The notes beneath the pieces are model-generated. The model was not told the DNA's origin, did not search any database, and saw only the letters and a program-made list of their open reading frames with translations. 64,000 bases of DNA from Loigolactobacillus coryniformis subsp. coryniformis KCTC 3167 = DSM 20001 (GTDB lineage: Bacteria > Bacillota > Bacilli > Lactobacillales > Lactobacillaceae). How positions within the stretch are numbered: position 1 is the first letter of the stretch; the number at the start of each line of letters is the position of its first letter. Positions 33,384 to 41,649 of the stretch are shown in pieces. The position numbers and the translations under genes are program-made. Location of the stretch: positions 1,550,001-1,614,000 of the forward strand of contig NZ_CP017713.1 of the NCBI RefSeq assembly GCF_002706425.1. Direction: 5' to 3'.

Positions 33384-33791
33384 CTAACGTGAAGCCGCGG
33401 CGGCACGTAGTTCACTTAATGTGGCAATTAGCTGTTGTTTCTGCTGTTTAGTCATTAAGATTGTGATATAAGGTAAGCGCGTTAACTCGAAGCGTACACC
33501 GTGCGGTAAAACCACCACATGCTGTAGCTCACTAAATTTGATCTCACGTGCTTGTTTCGGCCAAAAACGACGCAAAGTCAAACTAGCGTTAGCAGCATCT
33601 AGCGTTAAACGACGCCGAAAAATACCTAACGCTGCGACAATTAAAAATAAAATAAACGTTGCAATCGTAAACCATTGAATCGTAGTGATCTCTAACCAAC
33701 CCGTCCCACTAATAAATAAAATCACAAAAGTCCATGACCAAAAAATAATGCTAGAATATAAATCAGGTTGATAATAAAAAGAACGTTGCAT
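33384..33791 (-). CDS. EbsA-like small membrane protein
   Basis: 135 residues with two hydrophobic segments (about residues 14-30 and 38-58) followed by a basic cytoplasmic domain rich in beta-type sequence (RRRLTLDAANASLTLRRFWP, FSELQHVVVLPHGVRFEL). This resembles the EbsA family described first in Enterococcus; I base this on general pattern and the RNase HI-like neighbour, as is common in lactobacilli. The molecular function is unknown. ATG 33791 follows GAGAGGTG. Confidence 0.65.
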   Translation of the reverse strand: MQRSFYYQPDLYSSIIFWSWTFVILFISGTGWLEITTIQWFTIATFILFLIVAALGIFRRRLTLDAANASLTLRRFWPKQAREIKFSELQHVVVLPHGVRFELTRLPYITILMTKQQKQQLIATLSELRAAAASR

Positions 33792-33804
33792 TTTGGCACC
33801 TCTC

Positions 33805-33870
33805 TACTTCATTATTAAAGTTGTTTATTAGCTAAGTACGCTAATAACTTTTTGATGTTACGGCTATTCT
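33805..33870 (-). repeat. Truncated two-stem repeat before ebsA-like gene
   Basis: Reading towards the gene, GCCGCAAGAATAGCCGTAACATC is followed by a TTATTAGCG...TAGCTAATAA stem and ends in AATGAAGTAGAGAGGTG, the gene's ribosome site. The 5' arm of stem 1 is missing. Confidence 0.65.
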
Positions 33871-33920
33871 TGCGGCACTCTTAAGGAGCGTAGTTACACA
33901 GTAATGAAAGGAGCCCACTA

Positions 33921-34322
33921 ATGATTATTCTCGCCACTGACGCGGCCACTAAAGGTTCACCCGGTCCCAGCGCGGCTGGTGCATTGATTACCTATGATCA
34001 CCAGCGATTACAATTAAAAAAAGTTTTACCCGAAATGGATAACCATCATGCCGAATTTGCTGCGGTTATTTTTGGTCTGCAGGCCCTGCATGAACGACAT
34101 CTAACCACGGAAATACTTGAATTACGTACCGACAGTAAACTAGTTCATTCTAGCCTGGAAAAAGGCTACGCCAAACATTTTCAGGCTGAGGTTGATCAAA
34201 TCTTACAACTAGAACAGACCTTTCCGTTAGTACTCCACGTTTGGGAAGCCGATCATCAGCATCGTGGGCCGCATAATTTAGCCCAGCAAGCACTCTTTAA
34301 CCAATTAAACACAAAAAAATAG
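33921..34322 (+). CDS. RNase HI family protein
   Basis: 133 residues with the RNase H fold pattern: the first acidic strand ILATDAATKGSPGPSAAGALI, the glutamate helix NHHAEFAAVIFGLQAL, then LRTDSKLV and a late ADHQHRGPHNLAQQAL with the histidine-asparagine pair. It would cut RNA in RNA-DNA hybrids, although this short subfamily is often untested. ATG 33921 follows AAAGGAG. It is divergent from the EbsA-like gene. Confidence 0.88.
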   Translation: MIILATDAATKGSPGPSAAGALITYDHQRLQLKKVLPEMDNHHAEFAAVIFGLQALHERHLTTEILELRTDSKLVHSSLEKGYAKHFQAEVDQILQLEQTFPLVLHVWEADHQHRGPHNLAQQALFNQLNTKK

Positions 34323-34349
34323 TCGAATCAAGTCTGATTCGGCTATTTG
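34315..34349. terminator. Terminator between RNase HI-like and nitroreductase genes
   Basis: AATAGTCGAATCA and TGATTCGGCTATT pair with one wobble around an AGTC loop, with an A run on the left, so it works best for the reverse gene and weakly for the forward one. Confidence 0.8.
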
Positions 34350-34361
34350 ATGAAAATATTA

Positions 34362-34964
34362 TTATTTAAGCACACAGAAACGTGATTCGTCGTCCATATA
34401 TTCTTTTTCACCAGCGGCTGCTTCGATCGAACCAAATGGCATTTGTGCCCGTAAGCGCCAGTTGCTAGGAATATCAAATGCATCATGTACTAATTCATCA
34501 ATGATTGGGTTGTAATGCTGTAAGCTAGCGCCAATACCGTTTTCAGCTAAGGCTGTCCAAACAGCTAATTGTGCGTTACCTTGCGCTTGTTCAGCCCAAT
34601 CAGCAAAGTTATCTGCATATAATTCGAATTGTTGTTCTTCATTACGCACGATATCTTCATCGGTAAAGTACATAATCGTACCAAAGCCTGCTTTGAAGCT
34701 GGCGATTTTAGCTTTAGTGCTTTCATAAGCTGCTTCTGTTGGTACTTCTGACTTCAAGCGTTTAACCACGATATCCCATAATTGATCGTGCTTGTCGCCG
34801 AATAAAATAATTGCGCGGGTCGTTTGACCGTTAAATGCAGTTGGGGCTTCGCGAACGACTGATTTAACTAAGCTCGCAATTTCCTCTTGTGAAGCCGTAA
34901 CGTTTTTACCTAAAGCATAGATTGAGCGGCGGTTTTTCAATAAATCGACTACAGTTGTTTTCAT
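34362..34964 (-). CDS. Nitroreductase family protein
   Basis: FMN-dependent NAD(P)H oxidoreductase fold, 200 residues. The amino-terminal motif LLKNRRSIYALG binds FMN phosphate, and NGIGASLQHYNP and the FGSIEAAAGEKEYMDDE tail match the short Frm2/CinD-like branch. Relatives reduce nitroaromatics or quinones in stress responses. Its promoter has a palindrome in the spacer, suggesting repression until an inducer is present. The substrate is unknown. Confidence 0.87.
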   Translation of the reverse strand: MKTTVVDLLKNRRSIYALGKNVTASQEEIASLVKSVVREAPTAFNGQTTRAIILFGDKHDQLWDIVVKRLKSEVPTEAAYESTKAKIASFKAGFGTIMYFTDEDIVRNEEQQFELYADNFADWAEQAQGNAQLAVWTALAENGIGASLQHYNPIIDELVHDAFDIPSNWRLRAQMPFGSIEAAAGEKEYMDDESRFCVLK

Positions 34965-35002
34965 GTGTGCGTGACACTCCTTTTGGTTAGTTGATGTAAA
35001 AT

Positions 35003-35031
35003 AGTATATCAGCTTACAAAAAGTAAGTCAA
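35003..35031 (-). promoter_or_regulatory. Nitroreductase promoter with spacer palindrome
   Basis: TTGACT (35031-35026) and TATACT (35008-35003) have an exact 17-base spacer. CTTAC-AAAAA-GTAAG (35013-35027) fills most of the spacer and looks like a repressor operator. Confidence 0.75.
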
Positions 35032-35208
35032 CTAGTTTTTGTATTTTCTGAAATGAGCAGACAAAGCCTATAAAATCAAGGCTTCATTTTTAGAAAACTG
35101 AAAGTATTATCTATTTCTGGTAGTATTTAGCAAATTCAAGTGTAAACTTTTGGCGGGATGGAATGTATAAAAAATATCACTTCTTTTCTACGTATTTTAT
35201 TTTATAGT

Positions 35209-36694
35209 ACAGCACTTTACAGCTTTTCACTGACCCCCGACCAACAAGAAGCCAACCACTGAATCACCACTTTGGCCGGTGTTGTTTTTAACCGCCTTTG
35301 CACTTGCCGCGCTAAACTAGCCAAAAACAGCGCCGCTTGAATTTGCCGACTTAACCAGAGTTTGCGTTCACGCAAACTTTTGGTTACCAAAAAAGCTAAA
35401 CTAGGTTGGGTCAATGGCAATACGATCATCAAGGTATACGCCGTATTCAATAAATGATGATCGGCTTCAATCTTGGCTACTGAACGCACGGCGTAATCAC
35501 CGAAGTGCCAGAATGTTTTCATTTCATAAAAATAGGTCTCGATCGCCCAACGTTTTTGATAGTAGGCCAACGCTCGTAGCGCTGGCGCAGGGGCGCTGGT
35601 CTCCGGCGTCCGATAGGTGAGCTGGGTCGGATCAACGGCTAGGGTTTCGGTTGTGATCGCCGCTAATTCTTCGGGCGCGCACGTCGCCATGAACAGACGA
35701 CAAGTCGTCTTGCGTTGTACGCGGATCATGTAAACTGGCTGGGGCATCAAGCGTGTCAGACACCGCACTATACCGATCTGATCTCCGGCCGAACAAAGAT
35801 TTAATGCAATATTTCCCAAATGGATCTGGTCACCATATTTCCGCGGCCGACCGCGCTTACCGGTGCGTTTGGGTAAGCCAAACATGGCGGTATCTTTACG
35901 CACATTGGCGATCATAGCTAGATTAGGTTGCGTCATGACCAGTTGGTTGATCTCAGCTTTGGGATACCAACTGTCACACAGTAGGAACACTTGTTGGTCG
36001 CTGGCGATCGATTTCAAAGTCGTCTTGATCATTTGCGCCGCTTGCTGGTATTTGGTCGCCTGTTCCGCCTGATAAAGGTGCGTGGCTAACGGCAAGAACG
36101 TATAAACTGGCTGGTCATCTTGGTCCCGCTGTGTTGGGATCATCAGACCTAAAGTAACGAAATCATGGGCATTGACGAGCCGCTTACCCGTATGTGCGGC
36201 GTGATCGAATAGATATTTGACGCCGGTAAATTTGTGGCCGAACTTGGGTTGGACCGTGTCATCCAGAACCAATAATAAGGGCAAGTCCTGACAAGTAGTG
36301 GGAATCAAGGTCAGTAAATACGTCAAGTTGCGCACTTCTAACTGTGGCAAGTGGTTACCGATCACTGCCAAAGCCCGATAAAACGTGTTCAAAGAATGCT
36401 TCGTCACCCGGCCCAGAAATTGTTCAAATAAGTGGCGGATCGAGTGGCGGTCACCGATCACTAACAACGCTAGACACAACCAAAAATAGTTAAGGCCCAT
36501 TGGCTTAGACAAGCCAGCCGCTTTTAAATCAGAAAAATAGGCGTGGAGGGTGGTTAAAAGTGATGATTTTTGATAAAATGAGTTCAACACGAATCCTTCT
36601 TTCTAAATGGTTTTTTGTCGAACTCATTTTAGCAAAGAATAGGCATTCGTGCCTTTTTATATCCAAATTTTTTTAAAAAGCTGTAAAGTGCTGT
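35209..36694 (-). mobile_element. Complete IS4-family insertion sequence
   Basis: The 1486-bp element is bounded by perfect 19-bp terminal inverted repeats: ACAGCACTTTACAGCTTTT at 35209-35227 and its reverse complement at 36676-36694. A direct repeat TTATAGT flanks it (35202-35208 and 36695-36701), a 7-bp target duplication. It carries one transposase gene that fills almost the whole element. Intact ends, duplication and frame point to a recent, probably active insertion. Confidence 0.93.
35217..36590 (-). CDS. IS4-family DDE transposase
   Basis: Up to 457 residues. Catalytic acids are in LLLVLDDT (D110 or D111), LLCDSWYP (D206) and E351. The IS4 signature Y-(2)-R-(3)-E-(6)-K is exact at Y344, R347, E351 and K358. 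The start is GTG 36590 or TTG 36587, close after AGAAGGA. The TAA stop at 35219-35217 lies inside the left terminal repeat, so end and gene are packed together. Codon use differs from the neighbours (more GC-rich), as expected of a mobile gene. Confidence 0.92.
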   Translation of the reverse strand: MLNSFYQKSSLLTTLHAYFSDLKAAGLSKPMGLNYFWLCLALLVIGDRHSIRHLFEQFLGRVTKHSLNTFYRALAVIGNHLPQLEVRNLTYLLTLIPTTCQDLPLLLVLDDTVQPKFGHKFTGVKYLFDHAAHTGKRLVNAHDFVTLGLMIPTQRDQDDQPVYTFLPLATHLYQAEQATKYQQAAQMIKTTLKSIASDQQVFLLCDSWYPKAEINQLVMTQPNLAMIANVRKDTAMFGLPKRTGKRGRPRKYGDQIHLGNIALNLCSAGDQIGIVRCLTRLMPQPVYMIRVQRKTTCRLFMATCAPEELAAITTETLAVDPTQLTYRTPETSAPAPALRALAYYQKRWAIETYFYEMKTFWHFGDYAVRSVAKIEADHHLLNTAYTLMIVLPLTQPSLAFLVTKSLRERKLWLSRQIQAALFLASLARQVQRRLKTTPAKVVIQWLASCWSGVSEKL

Positions 36695-36703
36695 TTATAG
36701 TAG

Positions 36704-36737
36704 AAAAGGAGTTTTTATTATGCCGCGCGTTTTATAA
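36704..36737 (+). other. Orphan ribosome site and five-codon reading frame
   Basis: AAAAGGAG followed by ATG at 36720 reads only five codons (MPRVL) before TAA. It lies directly to the right of the IS4 target duplication, which suggests the remains of a gene start cut off by later rearrangement. No promoter is certain. Confidence 0.35.
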
Positions 36738-36845
36738 TCAAGTTAGCCAAATACTTTTAGCTAATTGATAAAATAAAAAACACCCAGACAAATCTCTGTT
36801 ATCATTGATGTTCCTACACAAACAATGAAAGAGGTTATTGTCTTG

Positions 36846-37877
36846 ATGCAAGAACAGAATACCACAGTCAGAAAAAAAGGTCAGCACCTAACTTCGTTTG
36901 AACGAGGCAGAATTGCTACGCTGCACAGCCAAGGCTATTCCAATCGTGCAATTGCCAGAGCGCTTAATGTTTGTCATCAAACAATCAATAATGAATTGTG
37001 CCGCGGCGAGATCGACCAAGTAAAAAAAGTGAATGGTCAACGCCAATATTACGCTGTATACTCACCAGAAACAGCACAAGCTAAGTACGAAGCTAATCGA
37101 GCCCACTGTCATCGACCTTTGAAACTCGTCGGTGTCGCTGATTTTATCGACTATTTTACGACTCATTTGCGTCAAGATGGTTGGTCGCCTGATGCAGCAG
37201 TAGGACGGGCCAAACTTGAAGGCTTATATCAACCTGAGGAGATGGTCTCGACCAAGACGCTATACCACTATATTGATGCCCAGTTACTTGAAGTCCGTAA
37301 TCTTGATCTACTCGAAAAAACGCGCCACCGTGCCAAACATCATCACTCGATCAAGCACAAGCGTCTGGCCGGACGGAGTATTGATGAACGGCCTAAAAGT
37401 ATCGACCAGCGCCAAGAGTTCGGCCATTTCGAATTGGACACCGTGGTGGGCAAGCGCAACGGTCAAGAGAGTGTGATCTTAACGCTGATCGAGCGTCAAT
37501 CCCGCTGCCAAATTCTACGTTTGATCGATGGTCGTGATGCCGATTCAGTCAACTATGAGCTGGCCAAGATCTGTCAAGAATACGGATCAATCATGAAGTC
37601 AGTTACTGCCGATAATGGCGCTGAGTTCTCGGAAGTTGGCGCTGTACTTACCGGTGTCGCTGACCTTTATTATGCCCATCCATATCGTTCCTCTGAGCGT
37701 GGGACTAACGAAGCGCATAATCGAATGATCCGCCGCGATGTACCCAAGGGTCTATCCATGGATATTTTGGGTCCTCATGATATCCAAGCAGTTGAGTCAA
37801 AGCTAAACAATTTACCGCGCCGGCAAACTGGCTATCAAACACCCAAAGCGCTTTTCTCCGCTGCTTCCGCCGGTTAA
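36846..37877 (+). CDS. IS30-family transposase
   Basis: 343 residues from ATG 36846 (an upstream ATG at 36825 is possible). The amino-terminal helix-turn-helix LTSFERGRIATLHSQGYSNRAIARALN is typical of IS30. The DDE core has FELDTVVGKRN (first D), VTADNGAEF (second D) and ERGTNEAHNRMIRRDVPKG (E). It lies 151 bases right of the IS4 element. I could not find paired terminal inverted repeats around it, so it may be a trapped or end-decayed copy although its frame is intact. Confidence 0.9.
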   Translation: MQEQNTTVRKKGQHLTSFERGRIATLHSQGYSNRAIARALNVCHQTINNELCRGEIDQVKKVNGQRQYYAVYSPETAQAKYEANRAHCHRPLKLVGVADFIDYFTTHLRQDGWSPDAAVGRAKLEGLYQPEEMVSTKTLYHYIDAQLLEVRNLDLLEKTRHRAKHHHSIKHKRLAGRSIDERPKSIDQRQEFGHFELDTVVGKRNGQESVILTLIERQSRCQILRLIDGRDADSVNYELAKICQEYGSIMKSVTADNGAEFSEVGAVLTGVADLYYAHPYRSSERGTNEAHNRMIRRDVPKGLSMDILGPHDIQAVESKLNNLPRRQTGYQTPKALFSAASAG

Positions 37878-37964
37878 GTTAAGTCCATAAAATATGAATA
37901 TTAATGAAAATACTGATTTAATAGGATTTATCGTGTGGCTAATTTGTTCTTGCAATTTGGAGAA

Positions 37965-38003
37965 AAATAATGTCATCTTCTAAATCTAGAAGAGACATTA
38001 TTT
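37965..38003. repeat. Orphan hairpin
   Basis: AAATAATGTC (37965-37974) pairs with GACATTATTT (37994-38003), and TCTTCTA (37976-37982) with TAGAAGA (37987-37993), leaving one bulged A and an AATC loop. No gene adjoins it; it may be a stranded terminator. Confidence 0.6.
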
Positions 38004-38198
38004 ACTATTAAAGGTTATTTTTTATTTGAATGTACATGATTATTGTTTACAGCAACAATTAAAGTAACTTCCATAAAACCAAGTCAATTAGAACGTGATA
38101 AATTATAATCAACAATCCATTTTAGAGTTATTCTTTATTCGTGTCATTAGTATCTATAATGGCAATCAAAACAAATTTTATATTTTCTGAAATTATAA

Positions 38199-38236
38199 AA
38201 AACCTACCTAGAAATAATTATTCCAGGTAGGTTTTC
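38199..38236 (-). terminator. Terminator of the rRNA methyltransferase gene
   Basis: AAAACCTACCT and AGGTAGGTTTT form an 11-bp stem, with a T run on the reverse strand. Confidence 0.85.
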
Positions 38237-38339
38237 AATGTTTTATATTGGTGGTTTTATTTTTTAAATATTAAAGTTAAAGTAACTTTTTTATTATTAA
38301 GCCAAGTAAAACAAATCTTGGCCTGTTCATTTGTCAGTT

Positions 38340-39470
38340 CTAGTGCACACGTTTACCCCAAAATTGGAATAAATCAGTCCGTAATGCCCCGTTATACAAT
38401 TTACGCCGTTTCGTCGCTTTTTCACCGTAATAAGTTTCAAATTGTAAATCACTGGTTAAAATATATTTACTCCAACTAGTCAACGGCCGATACACATCAC
38501 CCATTTGCTGATACAGCCGATGGACGCTGCTAGCATCACTTAATCGTTCCCCGTACGGCGGATTAGCAACGATCACCCCGTTATGTTTATCCGTTCGGAA
38601 GTCCTTCACGGCTAATTGTTTAAAATCAATGTCGTGCAAAACGCCGGCTTCATTTGCATTTAAACGGGCAATTTCAATCATGCTACCATCGATATCGGCG
38701 CCCATGATATCTAAAACAACATCGTCACGGCGTGCAGCCGCAGCTTCAGCACGTTGATCAGCTACTAACTCAGCGGGCACCCAATCCCAGCCTTCAAAAG
38801 AAAAAGCGCGTTTCAGTCCTGGCGCAATATTTAAGCCTTTTAACGCAGCTTCAATTGGAATCGTGCCCGAACCACACACTGGATCTAAGAATGGCATATC
38901 CGTGTGCCAATTAGTAATGGCAACTAAAGCGGCCGCCATATTTTCTTTTAGCGGTGCGTCACCCTTTTCTACCCGATAACCTCGCTTAAATAAGCTAGGG
39001 CCAGTTGTATCCAAGGTCAACATCACGTGATCCTTTAGAATACTAACTTCCAAAGCGAATAAGGCCCCAGTTTCAGGTAAACGGCCCCGACGATGATAAA
39101 CTTGACTCATTTTTTCCACGATCGCTTTTTTTGTCAACCGTTGTACATCAGGTACACTGTACAGCTTGGACTTGATTGAACGACCAGCGACTGGAAATTC
39201 GGCATCCAACGGTAAATAATCGTCCCACGGTAAAGCCTTAACTTGTTCAAACAAATCGTCAAACGTAAGTGCTTTAAACTCACCTACGACGATTTTGATC
39301 CGATCAGCAGTACGTAACCACAAGTTAGTCCGAATGATGTCCTTAATATCCCCAGTGAAGCGGATCCGACCGTTTTCCGTTTGACCATGGTAGCCTAAAG
39401 TCTTTAACTCATTGGCTGCTAGCGCTTCAATTCCGCTGGCAGTTGTTGCAATCAAATTATATGTTGTCAT
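38340..39470 (-). CDS. THUMP-domain 23S rRNA (guanine-N2) methyltransferase homologue (YpsC/RlmL)
   Basis: SAM-dependent RNA methyltransferase. 376 residues: an amino-terminal ferredoxin-like and THUMP domain (about residues 1-160), then a Rossmann methyltransferase with FLDPVCGSGTIPIEAA (SAM loop) and the catalytic VANPPYGERL. Position beside gpsB and rnpB matches Bacillus ypsC. The target is expected to be 23S rRNA G2445, inferred from RlmL. ATG 39470 follows AGGAG. Confidence 0.92.
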   Translation of the reverse strand: MTTYNLIATTASGIEALAANELKTLGYHGQTENGRIRFTGDIKDIIRTNLWLRTADRIKIVVGEFKALTFDDLFEQVKALPWDDYLPLDAEFPVAGRSIKSKLYSVPDVQRLTKKAIVEKMSQVYHRRGRLPETGALFALEVSILKDHVMLTLDTTGPSLFKRGYRVEKGDAPLKENMAAALVAITNWHTDMPFLDPVCGSGTIPIEAALKGLNIAPGLKRAFSFEGWDWVPAELVADQRAEAAAARRDDVVLDIMGADIDGSMIEIARLNANEAGVLHDIDFKQLAVKDFRTDKHNGVIVANPPYGERLSDASSVHRLYQQMGDVYRPLTSWSKYILTSDLQFETYYGEKATKRRKLYNGALRTDLFQFWGKRVH

Positions 39471-39524
39471 TTGTTCTCCTCATTTACCCTTTATTTTATA
39501 TTTAAATGTTTCAAATAGACTCTC

Positions 39525-39557
39525 AAAAAAAAGACCCTCCACCGAAATGAAGGGTCT
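39525..39557 (-). terminator. rnpB terminator
   Basis: On the reverse strand AGACCCT pairs with AGGGTCT and is followed by eight T, just past the 3' end of the RNase P RNA. Confidence 0.88.
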
Positions 39558-39565
39558 CCTGATAA

Positions 39566-39951
39566 GGTGTAAACCTCTGTAAGCCATGTTTTGTCTCACT
39601 GATTGGCTCAGGAACACAACCAGTGAGGGCAATCATCTATCTACAGACACTAGATCTGTCTCCATGCGTCGTTCATTTCCATACATGGAGCGCCCCTACC
39701 ATAAGTTTGGGTTACTCGCTCGCGGGGTTTACCCGTTCCAAACAGTTCGTTTCCAAACTGTATCGTCACTGTGGCACTTTTCAGGATATTAATTGCATAG
39801 ATTGCTCCTTAGCAACGTTCTCCGCCGTTACTGGTTACCCAGTACCTTAGCTTATTGGGCTAAGCACGAACACTACAAGCATCGCAGCTTGTGCGGGCAT
39901 GGACTTTCCTCAGCCTACAAAAGTAGACCGCGATCACCCGAAGTTTACACC
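39566..39951 (-). ncRNA. rnpB: RNase P RNA, Bacillus type (class B)
   Basis: Catalytic RNA that matures tRNA 5' ends. The ends pair as P1 (GGTGTAAAC with GTTTACACC). Conserved core segments are visible on the reverse strand: GAGGAAAGTCCATGC, the ACGGCGGAGAACG-type region, and near the 3' end AACATGGCTTACAGA. About 386 bases. It begins 6 bases after the gpsB stop, so its promoter must be inside gpsB or it is cut from a longer transcript. Confidence 0.95.
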
Positions 39952-39957
39952 GGTTAA

Positions 39958-40308
39958 TTAACTATTTAACTTGCGTGGACCATCTTGGTTGCTGTCATCT
40001 AGCTTAGCACCAAATACATGCCGTTCAAGATTCGACAGCCGCTTCAAGATATCAAAGTTAGTTACCGTTGGATTAGGTTGCGCACTTTGGACATTTTTGT
40101 TCACCGTAACCTGTTTGGTTAACTCATCGTTACGTGACCGTAGGCGCTGATTATTACCAGCTAACTCATCAATTTTGGCATTATATGCCTCATAATCCTT
40201 GATCACTTGATCTAGAAATTCATCAACTTCAGCTGGATCATAACCCCGCATCTTAGTTTTGAATTCTTTCTGGAGAATATCCTGAGTTGTAAAATTTAAA
40301 TTATCCAT
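39958..40308 (-). CDS. gpsB: Cell-cycle protein GpsB
   Basis: Small DivIVA-like adaptor that links penicillin-binding proteins to the divisome. 116 residues. The membrane-binding DivIVA motif (LQKEFKTKMRGYDPAEVDEFLDQV, key residues F-R-GY-VD-FLD) is at about 10-35, then a coiled coil to about 70, a linker, and a short C-terminal trimer helix near 90. The start is ATG 40308, 7 bases after GAGGTG. pbp1A, a likely partner, is close by. Confidence 0.95.
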   Translation of the reverse strand: MDNLNFTTQDILQKEFKTKMRGYDPAEVDEFLDQVIKDYEAYNAKIDELAGNNQRLRSRNDELTKQVTVNKNVQSAQPNPTVTNFDILKRLSNLERHVFGAKLDDSNQDGPRKLNS

Positions 40309-40365
40309 TCCAATACACCTCATTGCACGTTGTCATTAACATGACTGTTAATAGTATAGCAAAGT

Positions 40366-40932
40366 TTATTCTGCTTGAAAACCATTTTCTTGATCTTCTT
40401 GATAATTATTTGCCATATCTTGTAAATCATCAAAGTCGAGCAAGCTTAATTCGTAATCATGTTGCGCTTGATATCGCTGGATTGCCTCAACTGTATAGTG
40501 AGTTTTACCCGGCGCTGTTTCATCATATAATACTAACGCACCATCTGTGTGCGTCAACATGAATTCTTGATAATTTCTTAATTGTTTAGGCGAATGATAG
40601 GGTTTATCGCTGACGGCAGCAGAAAAATCGACTTGGCTGCGCAACACTTCTAGCGCCGTTTGGTTCGTCTCATTCCAATTCTTGCCAAAATCAGCAAACG
40701 ACAGCATCATTGCCGTCTGTAGTTCTGGATAATCTTTTTTTAATTCGGTGGCGACTTCTAGGCCCCACTGCTCAGTTCCTAATTGTCCACCGCTGATCAC
40801 CCAAGCCAAATGTTGCTCAAAATGGGCAATTATTTCAGCCCGTAACGCGGCTTTAATAATTTTTAACTTTGGTTCGTTAGCGCTGAAAACGCCGAGTTCA
40901 TAACTACGGTAACCTGTTACCCATAACCGCAT
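40366..40932 (-). CDS. ypsA: YpsA family protein (DUF1273, SLOG fold)
   Basis: 188 residues. The amino-terminal RLWVTGYRSYELGVF and the glycine-rich WVISGGQLGTEQWGLEVA motif fit the SLOG nucleotide-binding fold. In Bacillus the homologue affects cell division and stands next to gpsB, as here. The biochemical function is unknown. The start is ATG 40932, 6 bases after AAGGG; the ATG at 40938 touches that site. Confidence 0.9.
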   Translation of the reverse strand: MRLWVTGYRSYELGVFSANEPKLKIIKAALRAEIIAHFEQHLAWVISGGQLGTEQWGLEVATELKKDYPELQTAMMLSFADFGKNWNETNQTALEVLRSQVDFSAAVSDKPYHSPKQLRNYQEFMLTHTDGALVLYDETAPGKTHYTVEAIQRYQAQHDYELSLLDFDDLQDMANNYQEDQENGFQAE

Positions 40933-40973
40933 AAGCATCCCTTCTTAATTTTATTCCAAAAAAACTTAGTAAT

Positions 40974-40982
40974 TGCTATAAT
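40974..40982 (+). promoter_or_regulatory. Extended -10 promoter of recU-pbp1A
   Basis: TGCTATAAT lies 22 bases before the recU start; the -35 region is poor. Confidence 0.55.
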
Positions 40983-41004
40983 AAAGGCTTAGGAGTGTGA
41001 TCAT

Positions 41005-41649
41005 ATGCCGTTGCATTATCCAAATGGCAACCTCTACCACAATGATGCCAAAGCGCAGCCAAAAAAGCAAATGGCACGCAGCCAAACACGCTTTGATAAC
41101 CGGGGCATGTCATTAGAAGAGGAAATTAATGAAAGTAACCAATTTTATCGTGCTCACGATATTGCAGTCGTCTATAAAAAGCCGCTGCCATTACAGATCG
41201 TTAAAGTTGATTATCCCAAACGTAGCGCCGCAGTAATCAAAGAGGCTTACTTTCGCCAACCATCGACTACTGACTATAATGGTGTGTACCGAGGCTATTA
41301 TCTTGACTTTGAAGCTAAGGAAACTAAAAATAAAGCCAGCTTCCCGCTGAAAAACTTTCATCAGCACCAGATCGAACACATGCGCCATTGCTTGCGCCAA
41401 GCGGGGATCTGTTTTGTTATTATGCGTTTTGTTAGCTTAAATCGTTTATTCGTTTATCCGGCCTCACCATTGATCGCACATTGGGATCAACAAAACACTG
41501 GTGGCCGCAAATCTATTCTATTAACTGATATCGAAACCAATGGCTTTGAAGTGCATTACGCTTTAAAACCACGGATCCCTTATCTGACGGCAATCGATCA
41601 ATTCATTGCCACGTTAACTATTGAAAAAGGAGATCATCATGGCCAATAA
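41005..41649 (+). CDS. recU: Holliday junction resolvase RecU
   Basis: Resolves four-way junctions in recombination and chromosome segregation. 214 residues. Conserved motifs are the start of the fold QTRFDNRGMSLEEEINESN, the acidic centre GVYRGYYLDFEAKETKNK (D and E of the nuclease), and FHQHQIEHM. ATG 41005 follows AGGAG. It overlaps pbp1A by 11 bases, the widespread recU-pbp1A pairing. Confidence 0.96.
   Translation: MPLHYPNGNLYHNDAKAQPKKQMARSQTRFDNRGMSLEEEINESNQFYRAHDIAVVYKKPLPLQIVKVDYPKRSAAVIKEAYFRQPSTTDYNGVYRGYYLDFEAKETKNKASFPLKNFHQHQIEHMRHCLRQAGICFVIMRFVSLNRLFVYPASPLIAHWDQQNTGGRKSILLTDIETNGFEVHYALKPRIPYLTAIDQFIATLTIEKGDHHGQ

Larger units (their letters stand above)
37878..38339. other. 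AT-rich intergenic region right of IS30
   Basis: 462 bases with no gene. A strong 17-bp hairpin with one bulge lies at 37965-38003 and the methyltransferase terminator at 38199-38236. The rest is AT-rich and shows no motif I can name. Confidence 0.6.

Noticed and set aside
39586-39850. Two forward reading frames of 68 and 75 codons
   Set aside because: They lie antisense within the RNase P RNA gene and have no ribosome site.
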